Shown in pieces: positions 16,600 through 26,773 of a DNA stretch of 64,000 nucleotides. A program made the position numbers and the translations under genes. Below the pieces are notes generated by a model. That model worked only from the letters and a program-made list of their open reading frames with translations, searched no databases and had not been told where the DNA came from. Source of the DNA: JAFMDF01 sp965222705 (GTDB taxonomy: Bacteria > Bacteroidota > Bacteroidia > Chitinophagales > Saprospiraceae); NCBI GenBank assembly GCA_965222705.1, contig CBDCUO010000016.1:124001-188000 (forward strand), read 5' to 3'. How positions within the stretch are numbered: position 1 is the stretch's first letter; every line of letters begins with the position of its first letter.

Positions 16600-18654
16600 A
16601 TGCGTCAATCTTCTGCTTTAAAACCTCCGCGAGCTATTAAAATACCTAAAGAACTGACCATTCACGGTGATACGAGAATTGATAATTACTACTGGCTCAA
16701 TAATCGAGAGGACCCCCGAGTCATGGATTATTTAAGTGCAGAAAATGAATATAAAGAGGCGATTCTAGCCCATACTAAAGGCTTTCAGGAGCAATTGTTT
16801 AAAGAAATTGTTGGACGTATCAAGCAAACAGATATGTCTGTTCCTTATAAAAAAGACGGTTACTTTTATTACACTCGATATGAAGAGGGAAAAGAATACG
16901 CCATCCACGCAAGAAAAAAAGAACACCTTGGCAATGATGAGCATATCACATTGAATATCAACGAATTAGCAAAAGATTATGCTTATTATGCTATAGGGGG
17001 AATGAGTATTAGTACCAATAATCAACTTCTTGCTTTTGGCGAGGATACGATCAGTCGGCGCATTTACACCCTCCGATTTAAAAATTTGGAAACGGGCGAG
17101 TTTCTGGCCGACACCATTCCCAATACAACGGGAAGTGCGGTGTGGGCAAACGATAATAAAACCATTTTTTATACTAGAAAAGATGATGCGCTACGTCCTT
17201 TTAAAATTTTTAAACACATTCTGGGAACCCCTTCAGAAGAAGATATCGAAATTTACCACGAAACAGATGAAACGTTTAGAACGGGCATTTATAAATCCAA
17301 GTCGAAAAAATATCTAATCATCGTAGCGGCTATGACCATTTCTCATGAATATCGCATCCTAGAAGCAGATAAACCCAATGGAACGTTTCGGATATTTCAG
17401 CCGCGAGAAAAAAATTTGGAATATAGCATTAGTCACTTTAGCAATAAATTTCTTATTCGAACCAATCTGAACGCCAAGAACTTCCAACTAATGGAAACCT
17501 CCGAAACGGCAACCGCTAAAGAAAACTGGACAACGATAATTCCGCATCGGAGTGACGTCTTGCTGGAAGGTATTGATGTTTTTAAAGATTATTTAGTCCT
17601 ATCAGAACGAGTGGCGGGTATCTCTCAGATTCGGATTAAGCCCTGGCAAGGCTCGGAGCATTACATTGATTTTGGACAAGAAGCTTTTTTAGCTTATACT
17701 TCTACCAATCCCGAATTTGATACGGAGGTGTTACGGCTTGGATTTACTTCTATGACCACCCCTAATTCCATTTTTGACTATGATATGAAAAGTAGGGAAA
17801 TGAGCCTGCTCAAACAACAAGAGGTTGTAGGAGGTTTTGATCCCAATTGCTATCAGTCAGAAAGAAAATTTGCTACTGCTCGGGATGGTGTAAAAGTGCC
17901 GATCTCTATCGTTTATAAAAAAGGAATTAAAAAAGATGGCAAATCTCCACTCCTGCTCTATGCCTATGGTTCTTATGGGCATAGCCTAGAGCCTTATTTT
18001 AGCTCCGTGCGGCTAAGCTTGCTGGATCGAGGATTTGTTTTTGCTATTGCCCACATTCGGGGCGGCGAAGAAATGGGGCGACCCTGGTACGAAGACGGCA
18101 AAATGCTCAATAAAAAAAATACTTTCAATGATTTTATTGATTGCGCTGAATTTTTATTACAAAAAAAATATACCCGCCGGAAACGACTTTTTGCAATGGG
18201 CGGAAGTGCTGGTGGTTTATTAATGGGTGCAATCATCAATCAACGACCCCAATTATGGAAAGGCGTAGTGGCGGCTGTGCCATTTGTGGACGTAGTAACA
18301 ACCATGTTAGATGAAAGTATTCCATTGACTACTGGAGAGTTCAACGAATGGGGAAATCCCAAAGACAAAATTTATTACGACTATATAAAATCTTATTCGC
18401 CCTACGATAATATTGAGAAAAAAACCTACCCTAACTTGCTGGTTACTACCGGCATTCACGATTCACAAGTTCAATATTGGGAGCCAGCCAAATGGGTTGC
18501 TAAATTGCGAGCATTAAAAACGGGGAAAAATATCTTGCTGCTCCATACAAATATGGAAACCGGACACGGCGGAGCTTCCGGTCGCTTTGAAAAATTTAGA
18601 GAAATAGCAATGGAATATGCCTTTATTTTGGACTTGGCAGGCATACGGGAATAG
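16600..18654 (+). CDS. ptrB: Oligopeptidase B (prolyl oligopeptidase family S9A)
   Basis: The 684-residue protein has the usual two-part build: an N-terminal seven-bladed propeller (about 75-400) and a C-terminal alpha/beta-hydrolase domain. The triad is visible as Ser536 in MGGSAGG, Asp621 in TGIHDSQVQYWEP and His656 in ETGHGGASGR. The DNYYWLNNREDPRV motif near the N-terminus and HIRGGEEMGRPWYEDGK before the nucleophile are typical of oligopeptidase B, which cleaves short peptides after Arg or Lys. Length fits the family (680-700). No signal peptide is seen at the chosen ATG, so the enzyme should be cytoplasmic, although some relatives are exported. It stands alone, divergent from the caspase operon. 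Confidence 0.92.
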   Translation: MRQSSALKPPRAIKIPKELTIHGDTRIDNYYWLNNREDPRVMDYLSAENEYKEAILAHTKGFQEQLFKEIVGRIKQTDMSVPYKKDGYFYYTRYEEGKEYAIHARKKEHLGNDEHITLNINELAKDYAYYAIGGMSISTNNQLLAFGEDTISRRIYTLRFKNLETGEFLADTIPNTTGSAVWANDNKTIFYTRKDDALRPFKIFKHILGTPSEEDIEIYHETDETFRTGIYKSKSKKYLIIVAAMTISHEYRILEADKPNGTFRIFQPREKNLEYSISHFSNKFLIRTNLNAKNFQLMETSETATAKENWTTIIPHRSDVLLEGIDVFKDYLVLSERVAGISQIRIKPWQGSEHYIDFGQEAFLAYTSTNPEFDTEVLRLGFTSMTTPNSIFDYDMKSREMSLLKQQEVVGGFDPNCYQSERKFATARDGVKVPISIVYKKGIKKDGKSPLLLYAYGSYGHSLEPYFSSVRLSLLDRGFVFAIAHIRGGEEMGRPWYEDGKMLNKKNTFNDFIDCAEFLLQKKYTRRKRLFAMGGSAGGLLMGAIINQRPQLWKGVVAAVPFVDVVTTMLDESIPLTTGEFNEWGNPKDKIYYDYIKSYSPYDNIEKKTYPNLLVTTGIHDSQVQYWEPAKWVAKLRALKTGKNILLLHTNMETGHGGASGRFEKFREIAMEYAFILDLAGIRE

Positions 18655-18667
18655 CCTTTATCGGAAA

Positions 18668-19102
18668 TCAAACCCCACGTTTATAATCGAATAATTGTAT
18701 TTGAATTCCACGAAGTTGCAACTCATCATTCAATAAATTGCCGATATACTCTTGGTAAGCTCGACTCTTAAAGCGTCTTTTAGCAATAAAGGAAGCAATC
18801 AAAAAGGTAAAAAGAAAAACGACAAAAAAACAGGAAGCAATGAGTGCCAGAATGCGCCTATCAAAAAAATAAAATAAAAACCCAACACCTAACCAAAAAA
18901 ATGCCAGTCCACCAATTAGCAAGTTTAGTTTCTTCACCTGAAGGAATAATTGCATCTCCTTCAACCACCGCTGACGCAATTCTAATAAATGATCCGTAGA
19001 ATAATAAGAAGGGGATAAGTCCAGGAATTCTTGCAATTCATTGGTAGCCTCCTTCTCTAGCTTTTTTAAGTAATGATCGAGCGATTCGTGTTTATTCTCC
19101 AC
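18668..19102 (-). CDS. Small membrane protein of unknown function
   Basis: A 144-residue protein with a charged N-terminal helix (DHYLKKLEKEATNELQEFL), two adjacent transmembrane helices (about 61-78, LLIGGLAFFWLGVGFLFYFF, and 84-107, ALIASCFFVVFLFTFLIASF) and a positively charged C-terminal tail. Its 3' end faces the 3' end of oligopeptidase B, 13 bp away. I do not recognise the family. The charged helix followed by a hairpin of two helices and a basic cytoplasmic tail is all that can be said. Confidence 0.6.
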   Translation of the reverse strand: MENKHESLDHYLKKLEKEATNELQEFLDLSPSYYSTDHLLELRQRWLKEMQLFLQVKKLNLLIGGLAFFWLGVGFLFYFFDRRILALIASCFFVVFLFTFLIASFIAKRRFKSRAYQEYIGNLLNDELQLRGIQIQLFDYKRGV

Positions 19103-19212
19103 AACAGATGGTTATATGTGTTTGAAGCAATTTGAAAGGGCTTTTACTGAATACAAAAATAATGCTAAATATTGGATAATTCCAGTTTAGCTTTACAGTA
19201 ACGGCTTATTTT

Positions 19213-19395
19213 TTATATCGACAAACGCTTCAAAAAATAAAATAACTCGTCCATTTCTGAACACCAAGCGTCCGTATTCGGACAAAACATCTGGACATTA
19301 AGCAATTCTTTTTCTGTAAGGATTTGACAATCAATCAATTGAAATATTGGCATAACCGTTGAACTATTCCCAAATTGAAGAACTATTGTTTTCAT
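19213..19395 (-). CDS. Possible small ORF, 60 residues
   Basis: An open frame from ATG 19395 gives 60 residues (MKTIVLQFGNSSTVMPIFQL ... ELFYFLKRLSI) in an otherwise empty 319-bp gap between the small membrane protein gene and the permease array. There is no supporting homology that I recognise and no clear ribosome site. The composition is protein-like and the frame ends in a normal stop. It overlaps the likely promoter zone of the permease array on the other strand, so it may well be chance. Confidence 0.28.
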   Translation of the reverse strand: MKTIVLQFGNSSTVMPIFQLIDCQILTEKELLNVQMFCPNTDAWCSEMDELFYFLKRLSI

Positions 19396-19421
19396 TCTAA
19401 TTCTGTAAACCTCACCCAAAT

Positions 19422-21839
19422 ATGTTTAAAAATTACCTAAAGCTTGCTTACCGCAACCTTACCAAAAACAAAGAAAACAGCTTCATTCACCTCTTTGGCC
19501 TGACGATAGGATTAACAGGCTGCCTACTCATAGGTCTCTTTGTATTGGACGAATTAAAATACGATAGATTTCATCCTGACGGCGGCCGAACCTATCGCAT
19601 TTATACCGAACGAGGTGGTAGTGGCGGCGGGGCGATGTGGGCCGGAACTTCCCCAGCTATCAACCCTACGCTGAAAAACGATTTTCCTGAAGTAGAACAA
19701 ACCCTGCGGTTGTATCGAATTCGAAGCAAACAGCTTTTTCAACAGGAGGCAGTTAGCTTTTTGGAAGAAGGCGGCTATTTTGCAGAACCGTCCATTTTTG
19801 AAATTTTCCATTTGCCTTTGTTACACGGGGATGAAGCAACTGCTTTGTCTGAAATCAACACGGTCGTACTTACACAGCCCTTAGCGGAAAAATATTTTGG
19901 GACAGAAAATCCTGTAGGACAAGTCATTTCCATTAATGATACGGAAAGGAAAATCACGGGCGTACTCCAGCCGATTCCTCGACACTTTCATTTAGATTTT
20001 AATTTTTTGGTTTCTTTTGAAACCGTTTTGGCAAGCGTTTCTGAAGAACGGATTAATAGTTGGGTCTGGCAGGATTTTCTGAATTATGTAAAATTGTATC
20101 CTGAAACCAATGTGGCTCGGTTCGAGGGAAAGCTGCCCGCTTTTGTCGAGAAATATGCCCATCCCCAAACCAAAGAATCGGGTTTTTATTATTACTTGAA
20201 TATTCAGCCGCTCAAAGATATTTATCTGCATTCGGCTAACCTCAGAAACGACCCGGCTATCAAAGGCGATTATCAGTATGTGTTGGGACTGTCTATTGTT
20301 GGTGCTTTTTTGCTATTCATTGCTTGTATCAATTTTATCAATTTAACTACGGCCAAAGCGGTTCGACGGGCGAAAGAAGTTGGTGTGAGAAAAGCAGCCG
20401 GGGCTTTGAGAAGCCAATTGGCAATTCAATTTATCGGTGAAGCCGTTTTGATAGTAGCCATAGCCGTTTTGTTAGCGGCACAGATGACTCGATTTTTAGT
20501 GCCTTATCTCAATGAATTTGCCGATAAAACCTTGACTTTTGATTGGTATAAAAGTCCTGTGATTTTGGCACTTATGTTGGGAATCACCTTGCTAACGGGT
20601 TTACTGGCAGGGACTTATCCGGCTTTTGTGTTATCGGGGTTTCGGCCAGTAGATGCCTTGAAAGGAAGCAGATTCCACCCCGGCAATCATGTTCAATGGT
20701 TGCGGAAAGGCTTAGTTACCTTGCAGTTTACCTTATCTATTTTGCTCATTATTAGTGTGCTCATCATTTTCCAGCAAGTCCATTTTCTAGGAAATAAGAC
20801 ATTGGGGTTTCAGAAAGAGCAGTTGCTGCATTTTCCTATGAAAAAAGGTTTGTATAATAATTTTGAAAGTACTAAAGCAGAGTTTTTAAAAGTACCCGGC
20901 GTGGCTGCTGCTAGTACCTGCTTTGGTATTCCCAGTGATATTGTTTCTGGTGATAATATTATTGTCCCTAGTAATGACCGGAGCAATTTACCCGCACGTA
21001 TTTTTGCCATTGACCACGAATATATTCAAACCATGGGTATGGAAATCGTGGCAGGAAGGGATTTTTCAAAAGCCATTCAGACCGATGCCACAGAAGGCTT
21101 TATTGTAAATGAAACGGCGGTCAAAACTTTAGGCATTGCGGATAGTCCAGAAGCAGCTATCGGGCAAGCGTTGGAATGGGAAGGATGGGATAAAAATAGG
21201 ACTATCAAAAAAGGAAAAGTCGTAGGAGTCGTCAAAGACTTCCATTATAATAGCTTACACGAAGCCGTTCAATCCGCTGTACTACATATTTATCCAGATG
21301 CTTATTGGAAACTAGCTTTACGGGTCAATGCCAACGATTTAAGTCAAACGCTTACAGGTATCGAAAACACTTGGGATGGCTTTAATACGGGCTATCCATT
21401 GGATTATCAGTTTGTGGATGAAAGCTTTGGAGTCATGTATCAAGCAGAAGAAAAACTCAGTAGCTTGCTGTGGATATTTACGGTTTTAGCCATTATTATT
21501 TCTTGTATCGGTGCCTTTGGTTTGGCTGCTTATGCTGCCGAACAAAGGCGCAAAGAAATTGGCATCCGAAAAGTGTTAGGAGCAACAACCAATGGAATCG
21601 TAATGTTACTATCCAAAGATTTTTTAAGACTAGTTATGATTGCCCTAGTCATTGCCTCGCCCATTGCCTGGTACTTTATGAATAATTGGTTGGCGAATTT
21701 CGCTTATCGCATTAACATCCAATGGTGGGTATTTTTATTAGCAGGAATCGCTGCGTTATGTATTGCCTTTTTGACAGTTGGGTTTAATGGCTTGCGGGCA
21801 GCACTAGCAAATCCGGTCAACAGTTTACATTCCGAGTAA
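19422..21839 (+). CDS. FtsX/MacB-type ABC permease, array copy 1
   Basis: The 805-residue protein is a duplicated MacB-like permease. A start helix (NLTKNKENSFIHLFGLTIGL, TM1) is followed by a large periplasmic domain (about 45-280) and a three-helix FtsX core with the coupling motif RAKEVGVRKAAGA. A second start-like helix (GLVTLQFTLSILLIISVLII) leads into a second periplasmic domain and a final FtsX core with RRKEIGIRKVLGAT. The tail reads ANPVNSLHSE, a signature shared with the other copies. The coupling motifs imply partnership with an ATPase of the MacB/LolD type, but none is encoded nearby. Such permeases move or release substrates at the periplasmic side. It is first of seven tandem genes and only 16 bp from the next, so an operon is likely. 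Substrate unknown. Confidence 0.9.
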   Translation: MFKNYLKLAYRNLTKNKENSFIHLFGLTIGLTGCLLIGLFVLDELKYDRFHPDGGRTYRIYTERGGSGGGAMWAGTSPAINPTLKNDFPEVEQTLRLYRIRSKQLFQQEAVSFLEEGGYFAEPSIFEIFHLPLLHGDEATALSEINTVVLTQPLAEKYFGTENPVGQVISINDTERKITGVLQPIPRHFHLDFNFLVSFETVLASVSEERINSWVWQDFLNYVKLYPETNVARFEGKLPAFVEKYAHPQTKESGFYYYLNIQPLKDIYLHSANLRNDPAIKGDYQYVLGLSIVGAFLLFIACINFINLTTAKAVRRAKEVGVRKAAGALRSQLAIQFIGEAVLIVAIAVLLAAQMTRFLVPYLNEFADKTLTFDWYKSPVILALMLGITLLTGLLAGTYPAFVLSGFRPVDALKGSRFHPGNHVQWLRKGLVTLQFTLSILLIISVLIIFQQVHFLGNKTLGFQKEQLLHFPMKKGLYNNFESTKAEFLKVPGVAAASTCFGIPSDIVSGDNIIVPSNDRSNLPARIFAIDHEYIQTMGMEIVAGRDFSKAIQTDATEGFIVNETAVKTLGIADSPEAAIGQALEWEGWDKNRTIKKGKVVGVVKDFHYNSLHEAVQSAVLHIYPDAYWKLALRVNANDLSQTLTGIENTWDGFNTGYPLDYQFVDESFGVMYQAEEKLSSLLWIFTVLAIIISCIGAFGLAAYAAEQRRKEIGIRKVLGATTNGIVMLLSKDFLRLVMIALVIASPIAWYFMNNWLANFAYRINIQWWVFLLAGIAALCIAFLTVGFNGLRAALANPVNSLHSE

Positions 21840-21855
21840 GATAAGATACAGAATT

Positions 21856-24270
21856 ATGTTAAAAAATTATCTCAAAATAAATTTTCGCAACCTTTGGAAA
21901 AATAAAGGGTTTTCATTCATCAATATCTTGGGCTTGGCACTTGGTATTGCTAGTTGTTTGTTCATTTTATTATATGTCAATGACGAACAGACCTACGATG
22001 CTTTCCATGAAAAGACCGACCAATTATACCGAATAACGATCTTCGAGTCAGATGGAGGAGTAGAGCGGTTCGTGGCTAATTCTTATTATCCACTTGCTCC
22101 GATTTTGAAGGCTTCTTTACCTGAAAAGAGTAAAGTGGTTCGTTTTTTTCCAAAAAGTATTTCTGTGAAAAATCCTGAAACCAATGAAGTAAGTCAAGAA
22201 GCGCAATTCTGCTTTGTAGACAGTCTTTTTTTCGACCTCTTCTCATTTGAATTTATTGCTGGCGATAAGCAAGCTTTAGCAGCTTCTAATAGCGTTGTAC
22301 TTACGCAATCAACAGCCAAGCGCCATTTTGGAAGAGAAAACCCTATTGGAAAATCTTTTCTTTTAGAGGACAAGTCAAATTTTTTCGTGACGGGAGTAGT
22401 TAAAGATCCTCCGGCTAATTCCACGCTACAATTCGATTTCTTGGCACCAATGAACGGGGTCGCTTCTCTTTTGGGTCCATATTATTTTCACCCGCATGGG
22501 GCCTGGTATTATCCGCCACTTTATACCTTCGCTTATATACCAGATGATGCCTTTGTAGCCGATTGGAAGAATTATCAAACAAAATGGAAAGAGAATTATC
22601 TGCCAGAAAATATCCGAAATCGCTATACTTTTCATTTACAGCCTATTAAAGAAATGCACTTTCTAGCGTTGGAAAATGACCTTGCTGCTGCTGTCAAACC
22701 TTCTTTTTTATGGATTTTAGTAGCCATTGCTGTTTTAATTTTAGGGATTGCTTGTGTTAATTATATCAACTTGTCCTTAACGCGCCTGATAAAGCGATTC
22801 CCCGAGATTGGAATGCGAAAAGTGCTAGGGGCCATGAACAAAAACATACTACAACAAATGACCGTTGAGGCGCTACTCTACGTTAGCATTTCCCTAGCAT
22901 TCGGGTTTGGGCTAGTACAATTTGGACTGCCTTATTTTAACCAATTGACTGGTAAGCAACTCCTGTTTTTCAGTGCAACAAATAAGCTAGTTTGGGTCAG
23001 CCTTAGCAGTATAATTTTTATACTCACACTAATCATTGCATTATTCCCCTATTTTGGTTTATCTCGCTATCAAATCATTGGAATTTTAAAAGGAAAATTT
23101 GCAACAAAAAAACGATCCGCTGCTTCTTTTTCACTAAAAAATGGATTGGTGGTTTTTCAGTTTACAGCTGCTATCGGTTTGATTATTGCCACTTTAGTCA
23201 TTCAACACCAGCTTAATTTCTTAAATCAAAAAGACCTTGGATTTCAATCAGAACAGATCCTGGTAGTACCTATCCGAGATGAAAAAGTACAAGATAATTA
23301 CGAAACCATTAAAAATACTCTATTGTCTCAGTCTGGTATAAAAAGCATTTCCGCTATTTCTAATTTCCCCTGGGAGGGTGGATTTTATGATTTTCCAACT
23401 ACTATTTCCGGAAATGGGCTCAATCAAAAAATTAATTTGCCAACTCTATTAGTGGATACCGATTTTCTGAATACTATGAATATTCAGATAAAGGAAGGGC
23501 GTACCTTTTCAAAAGAGCATAGGACAGATAAAACTGCTTTTATCTTAAATGAAGCAGCTAAACAGCAATTAAATATTGAGCAATTGGAAGGTATGAAAGT
23601 AAGCATGGCCGGCGTAAAATCCAATGGCCCGAAGGAAGGCGGTGTTATTGGGATCGCCAAAGACTTTCATTTGAAATCTCTACACAATCCCATTGAGCCA
23701 CTTATCCTGACTGTTGCACCAGAAAATTATTACCTCGATAACTTTGTTATCCGCCTGGAAACAGAAAATCTGCCCGCCACGATAACTGGCTTGTCCAAAA
23801 GTTGGTCCAAAGCAATCCCCAACAGACCCTTCGATTATTTCTTTTTGGATGATGCTTTCGATCGATTATATCAAAGAGAGGCTAGAATGGGGGCGATTTT
23901 CAAATCTTTCACCCTGTTGGCTCTATTCATTGCTTTCTTGGGCTTACTAGCCCTATCTGCCCTATCTGCCCAACAACGCACTAAAGAAATCGGCATCCGA
24001 AAAGTGCTGGGAGCCTCAACTAGCAGAATCATTGGATTATTGTCAAAAGACTTCTTAAAACTAGTTGTAATAGCCCTCTTATTAGTGATCCCGATCGCTT
24101 GGTACTTTATGAACCAATGGTTGGAAAATTTTGCGTATCACATAAGAATTCAGTGGTGGATTTTTGCAATAGCTGGCTTAACAACCACTTTGATTGCTTT
24201 TTTAACGGTTGGTTTTCAGGCATTTAGAGCGGCTTCAGCAAATCCTGTAAATAGTTTAAAAACAGAATAA
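21856..24270 (+). CDS. FtsX/MacB-type ABC permease, array copy 2
   Basis: This 804-residue paralogue has the same two-half layout as copy 1. Its first coupling motif is unusual: KRFPEIGMRKVLGAM lacks the RAKE sequence found in nearly all siblings. The second, RTKEIGIRKVLGAS, is standard. The cysteine in the third helix (LGIACVNYINLSL) is shared with most copies. The first periplasmic domain is aromatic-rich (GPYYFHPHGAWYYPPLYTF), so its surface differs from its neighbours, as expected if each copy handles a different partner. It ends ANPVNSLKTE and is followed by a 42-bp spacer with an AT-rich leader before copy 3. Confidence 0.9.
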   Translation: MLKNYLKINFRNLWKNKGFSFINILGLALGIASCLFILLYVNDEQTYDAFHEKTDQLYRITIFESDGGVERFVANSYYPLAPILKASLPEKSKVVRFFPKSISVKNPETNEVSQEAQFCFVDSLFFDLFSFEFIAGDKQALAASNSVVLTQSTAKRHFGRENPIGKSFLLEDKSNFFVTGVVKDPPANSTLQFDFLAPMNGVASLLGPYYFHPHGAWYYPPLYTFAYIPDDAFVADWKNYQTKWKENYLPENIRNRYTFHLQPIKEMHFLALENDLAAAVKPSFLWILVAIAVLILGIACVNYINLSLTRLIKRFPEIGMRKVLGAMNKNILQQMTVEALLYVSISLAFGFGLVQFGLPYFNQLTGKQLLFFSATNKLVWVSLSSIIFILTLIIALFPYFGLSRYQIIGILKGKFATKKRSAASFSLKNGLVVFQFTAAIGLIIATLVIQHQLNFLNQKDLGFQSEQILVVPIRDEKVQDNYETIKNTLLSQSGIKSISAISNFPWEGGFYDFPTTISGNGLNQKINLPTLLVDTDFLNTMNIQIKEGRTFSKEHRTDKTAFILNEAAKQQLNIEQLEGMKVSMAGVKSNGPKEGGVIGIAKDFHLKSLHNPIEPLILTVAPENYYLDNFVIRLETENLPATITGLSKSWSKAIPNRPFDYFFLDDAFDRLYQREARMGAIFKSFTLLALFIAFLGLLALSALSAQQRTKEIGIRKVLGASTSRIIGLLSKDFLKLVVIALLLVIPIAWYFMNQWLENFAYHIRIQWWIFAIAGLTTTLIAFLTVGFQAFRAASANPVNSLKTE

Positions 24271-24312
24271 AGGTTTCCTTTAAAAGCATTCTATTATTAA
24301 AAATACCTGGTT

Positions 24313-26751
24313 ATGTTAAAAAATTATTTAAAAATAGCTTTACGCAATTTGGTCAAAGAAAAAGTTTTTTCCCTTATTAACCTGGCAGGGTTATCAGTGG
24401 GGACAACAGTCGTTATTTTGATTATGCTGTTCGTAAAAAACGAATGGACTTATGACCAATTTCATGCCAACTCAGATCGCATTTATCGGGCGTGGGTTAA
24501 AGAGCATTTTAAGGGTGAATTGATATTCAATAGCGTGACTCCGCTCATTTTAGGGACGGAATTAAAAAATAATTTCCCTGAAATACAGGCCACGGCCCGC
24601 TACCTCAATGTAAATAGTATGCTTAAAAAAGGCACCTTTACAGAGCAGGAAGTAGTGCATTATATAGATCCGGAATTCCTGAAAATATTTGACTTTTCCT
24701 TGATTAAAGGCAAAAAAGACCAGGTGTTGGCCAATATTCACCAAGCGATCATTACAGAAGCCATAGGACAAAAATATTTTGGTGATACCGCTCCCATTGG
24801 CCAAACGCTTTCCATACAGGTGGGTGGAGAGTGGACCGATTTTATCGTCAGTGGCATTATTGAAGAAGCCCCTAACAATTCCAGTCTTCAATACCAAATT
24901 CTAATCCCATTTGAAAATAGCTATACTTTTTTTAGTGAAAGAGCAAGACATTGCTGGACTTGCGTGTATGGAGAAACTTATGTTCTAATTGATCCCAAAA
25001 CTGAAGTCAAAGATTTATCCGCTAAAATCGCCCCATTTATTGATGACAAAGTAAAGGAAGATTATGAAGCGGGCGAATATATTGTAGGTTTACAGTCTTT
25101 GACAGACATCCATTTAAATAATGATATACCTCAAGGCATTGCCCCAGTGAGCGATGCCCGATATCCCTATATATTAGCCTCTATTGCTTTATTGGTTCTA
25201 TTGTTGGCTTGTATCAATTTTACTACGTTATCAGTTGGCCGTTCCGTAACACGAGCAAAAGAGGTCGGCGTGAGAAAAGTAACAGGCGCGACCAAGTGGC
25301 AATTGCGGATGCAATTTTGGAGCGAAGCCATAATTACAGCAGGGATCGCTTTAGTAATAGGAGTCATTTTAGCTCAAGTGTTATTGCCTTTATTCAATAC
25401 CCTAGCAGACCAGCAATTGGTCTTAGATATAAACCTGCAAAATGGATTGTTTTTTCTGGGGTTAGCTTCATTGATAGGTTTATTATCAGGTATTTACCCC
25501 GCCTTAGTACTATCCAGTTTTGCACCTATTCAGGCCATTCGCGGAGCATTTTCAAAGATTGGAAGTGATAAGCACCTGGTTTTGAGAGTCTTAGTGGGTT
25601 TTCAGTTTGCTTTATCTATCTTTTTGATTATTTGTGCCTTTGGTATGCAAAAGCAAATGGACTATTTGCAAAACAAAAATCTGGGTTTTGCCAAAGATCA
25701 AATGGTGGTCGTTCCTTTTAGTGGTTCCGGACAAAGGCTATCTACTACCTGGCAGGAAGCAGCGTTGGTACAAGAGCGATTGAAAAGCGAGTTGACAGGC
25801 AAAGGAGTCAAAAACATTTTGACTTCCTCTCATACCTTTGGAACACAGGGCTGGGGACAATTGGGTTATACAGACAAAGAAACGGATAAGTTTCGACAGT
25901 TTAACGCCCAACAAATTGACTATGAGTACTTGGATGTCATGCAAATAAAGCTGGTAGAAGGAAGAAAGTTTTCAAAAAACATTAGCACAGACAAAAAAGC
26001 GGTTATTATTAATGAAGCTTTTGCCAAAGCCTGGCAACTGGATCAACCTATAGGGGCAACCCTTCCTGACCCGTTCATGAATTATCAAATAATAGGTGTA
26101 GCAAAAGATTTTAATTTTGAATCGCTTCACAGCCCGATTGGTCCTTTAGTTATGGTAACGGATTTTATTCCACTTCTTCAGGCCGCCCCAGATGGCGGCT
26201 TTATAGATTCGCCCATTCCCAAATTTTCCTTTAAAATAGAAGGCGAAAACCTAACAGCTACTTTGGGAAATATCCAAAGGGCTTTCAAAGAGGTAGCTCC
26301 CGAACAAGCATTTTCCTACACCTTTCTGGATGACAATATTGACCAGCAGTATCGCGCCGAAAGCAAATTGAGCCAGATTTTGAGCCTAGCCACTGTATTG
26401 GCAATTCTAATTGCCTGTTTGGGCTTATTTGGCATTGCTACCTTGACCATTGCTCGACGAGCTAAAGAAATTGGTATGAGAAAAGTCTTAGGAGCAAGCA
26501 CGGCTGACATCTTGTTACTGCTCAATAAAAACTTTACGGCTTTGGTCTTGGTAGCAACGGTTATTGCGGCTCCAATCGCCTGGTATTTTATGAAAGAGTG
26601 GCTAGCAGATTTTGCCTATCAAACCCGATTATCCTGGTGGTTATTTGTAGCAGCAGGGGGAGCAACTTTATTAATTGCTTGGTTGTCTGTAAGTTATCAA
26701 TCAATAAAGGCAGCAATTGCCAACCCTATAAAAAGTCTGCGTTCTGAATAA
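24313..26751 (+). CDS. FtsX/MacB-type ABC permease, array copy 3
   Basis: The 812-residue product has both coupling motifs (RAKEVGVRKVTGAT and RAKEIGMRKVLGAS). The second half carries a longer periplasmic insertion (MVTDFIPLLQAAPDGGF, near residues 612-630) than its siblings. TM1 is NLAGLSVGTTVVILIMLF. A single ARHCWTCVYGE stretch gives the first periplasmic domain two cysteines close together that could form a disulfide. The tail is NPIKSLRSE. Spacing to copy 4 is 22 bp. The same general role as copy 1 is expected; nothing in the sequence identifies a substrate. Confidence 0.9.
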   Translation: MLKNYLKIALRNLVKEKVFSLINLAGLSVGTTVVILIMLFVKNEWTYDQFHANSDRIYRAWVKEHFKGELIFNSVTPLILGTELKNNFPEIQATARYLNVNSMLKKGTFTEQEVVHYIDPEFLKIFDFSLIKGKKDQVLANIHQAIITEAIGQKYFGDTAPIGQTLSIQVGGEWTDFIVSGIIEEAPNNSSLQYQILIPFENSYTFFSERARHCWTCVYGETYVLIDPKTEVKDLSAKIAPFIDDKVKEDYEAGEYIVGLQSLTDIHLNNDIPQGIAPVSDARYPYILASIALLVLLLACINFTTLSVGRSVTRAKEVGVRKVTGATKWQLRMQFWSEAIITAGIALVIGVILAQVLLPLFNTLADQQLVLDINLQNGLFFLGLASLIGLLSGIYPALVLSSFAPIQAIRGAFSKIGSDKHLVLRVLVGFQFALSIFLIICAFGMQKQMDYLQNKNLGFAKDQMVVVPFSGSGQRLSTTWQEAALVQERLKSELTGKGVKNILTSSHTFGTQGWGQLGYTDKETDKFRQFNAQQIDYEYLDVMQIKLVEGRKFSKNISTDKKAVIINEAFAKAWQLDQPIGATLPDPFMNYQIIGVAKDFNFESLHSPIGPLVMVTDFIPLLQAAPDGGFIDSPIPKFSFKIEGENLTATLGNIQRAFKEVAPEQAFSYTFLDDNIDQQYRAESKLSQILSLATVLAILIACLGLFGIATLTIARRAKEIGMRKVLGASTADILLLLNKNFTALVLVATVIAAPIAWYFMKEWLADFAYQTRLSWWLFVAAGGATLLIAWLSVSYQSIKAAIANPIKSLRSE

Positions 26752-26773
26752 AGCCATCTAAATAATTTCGATT

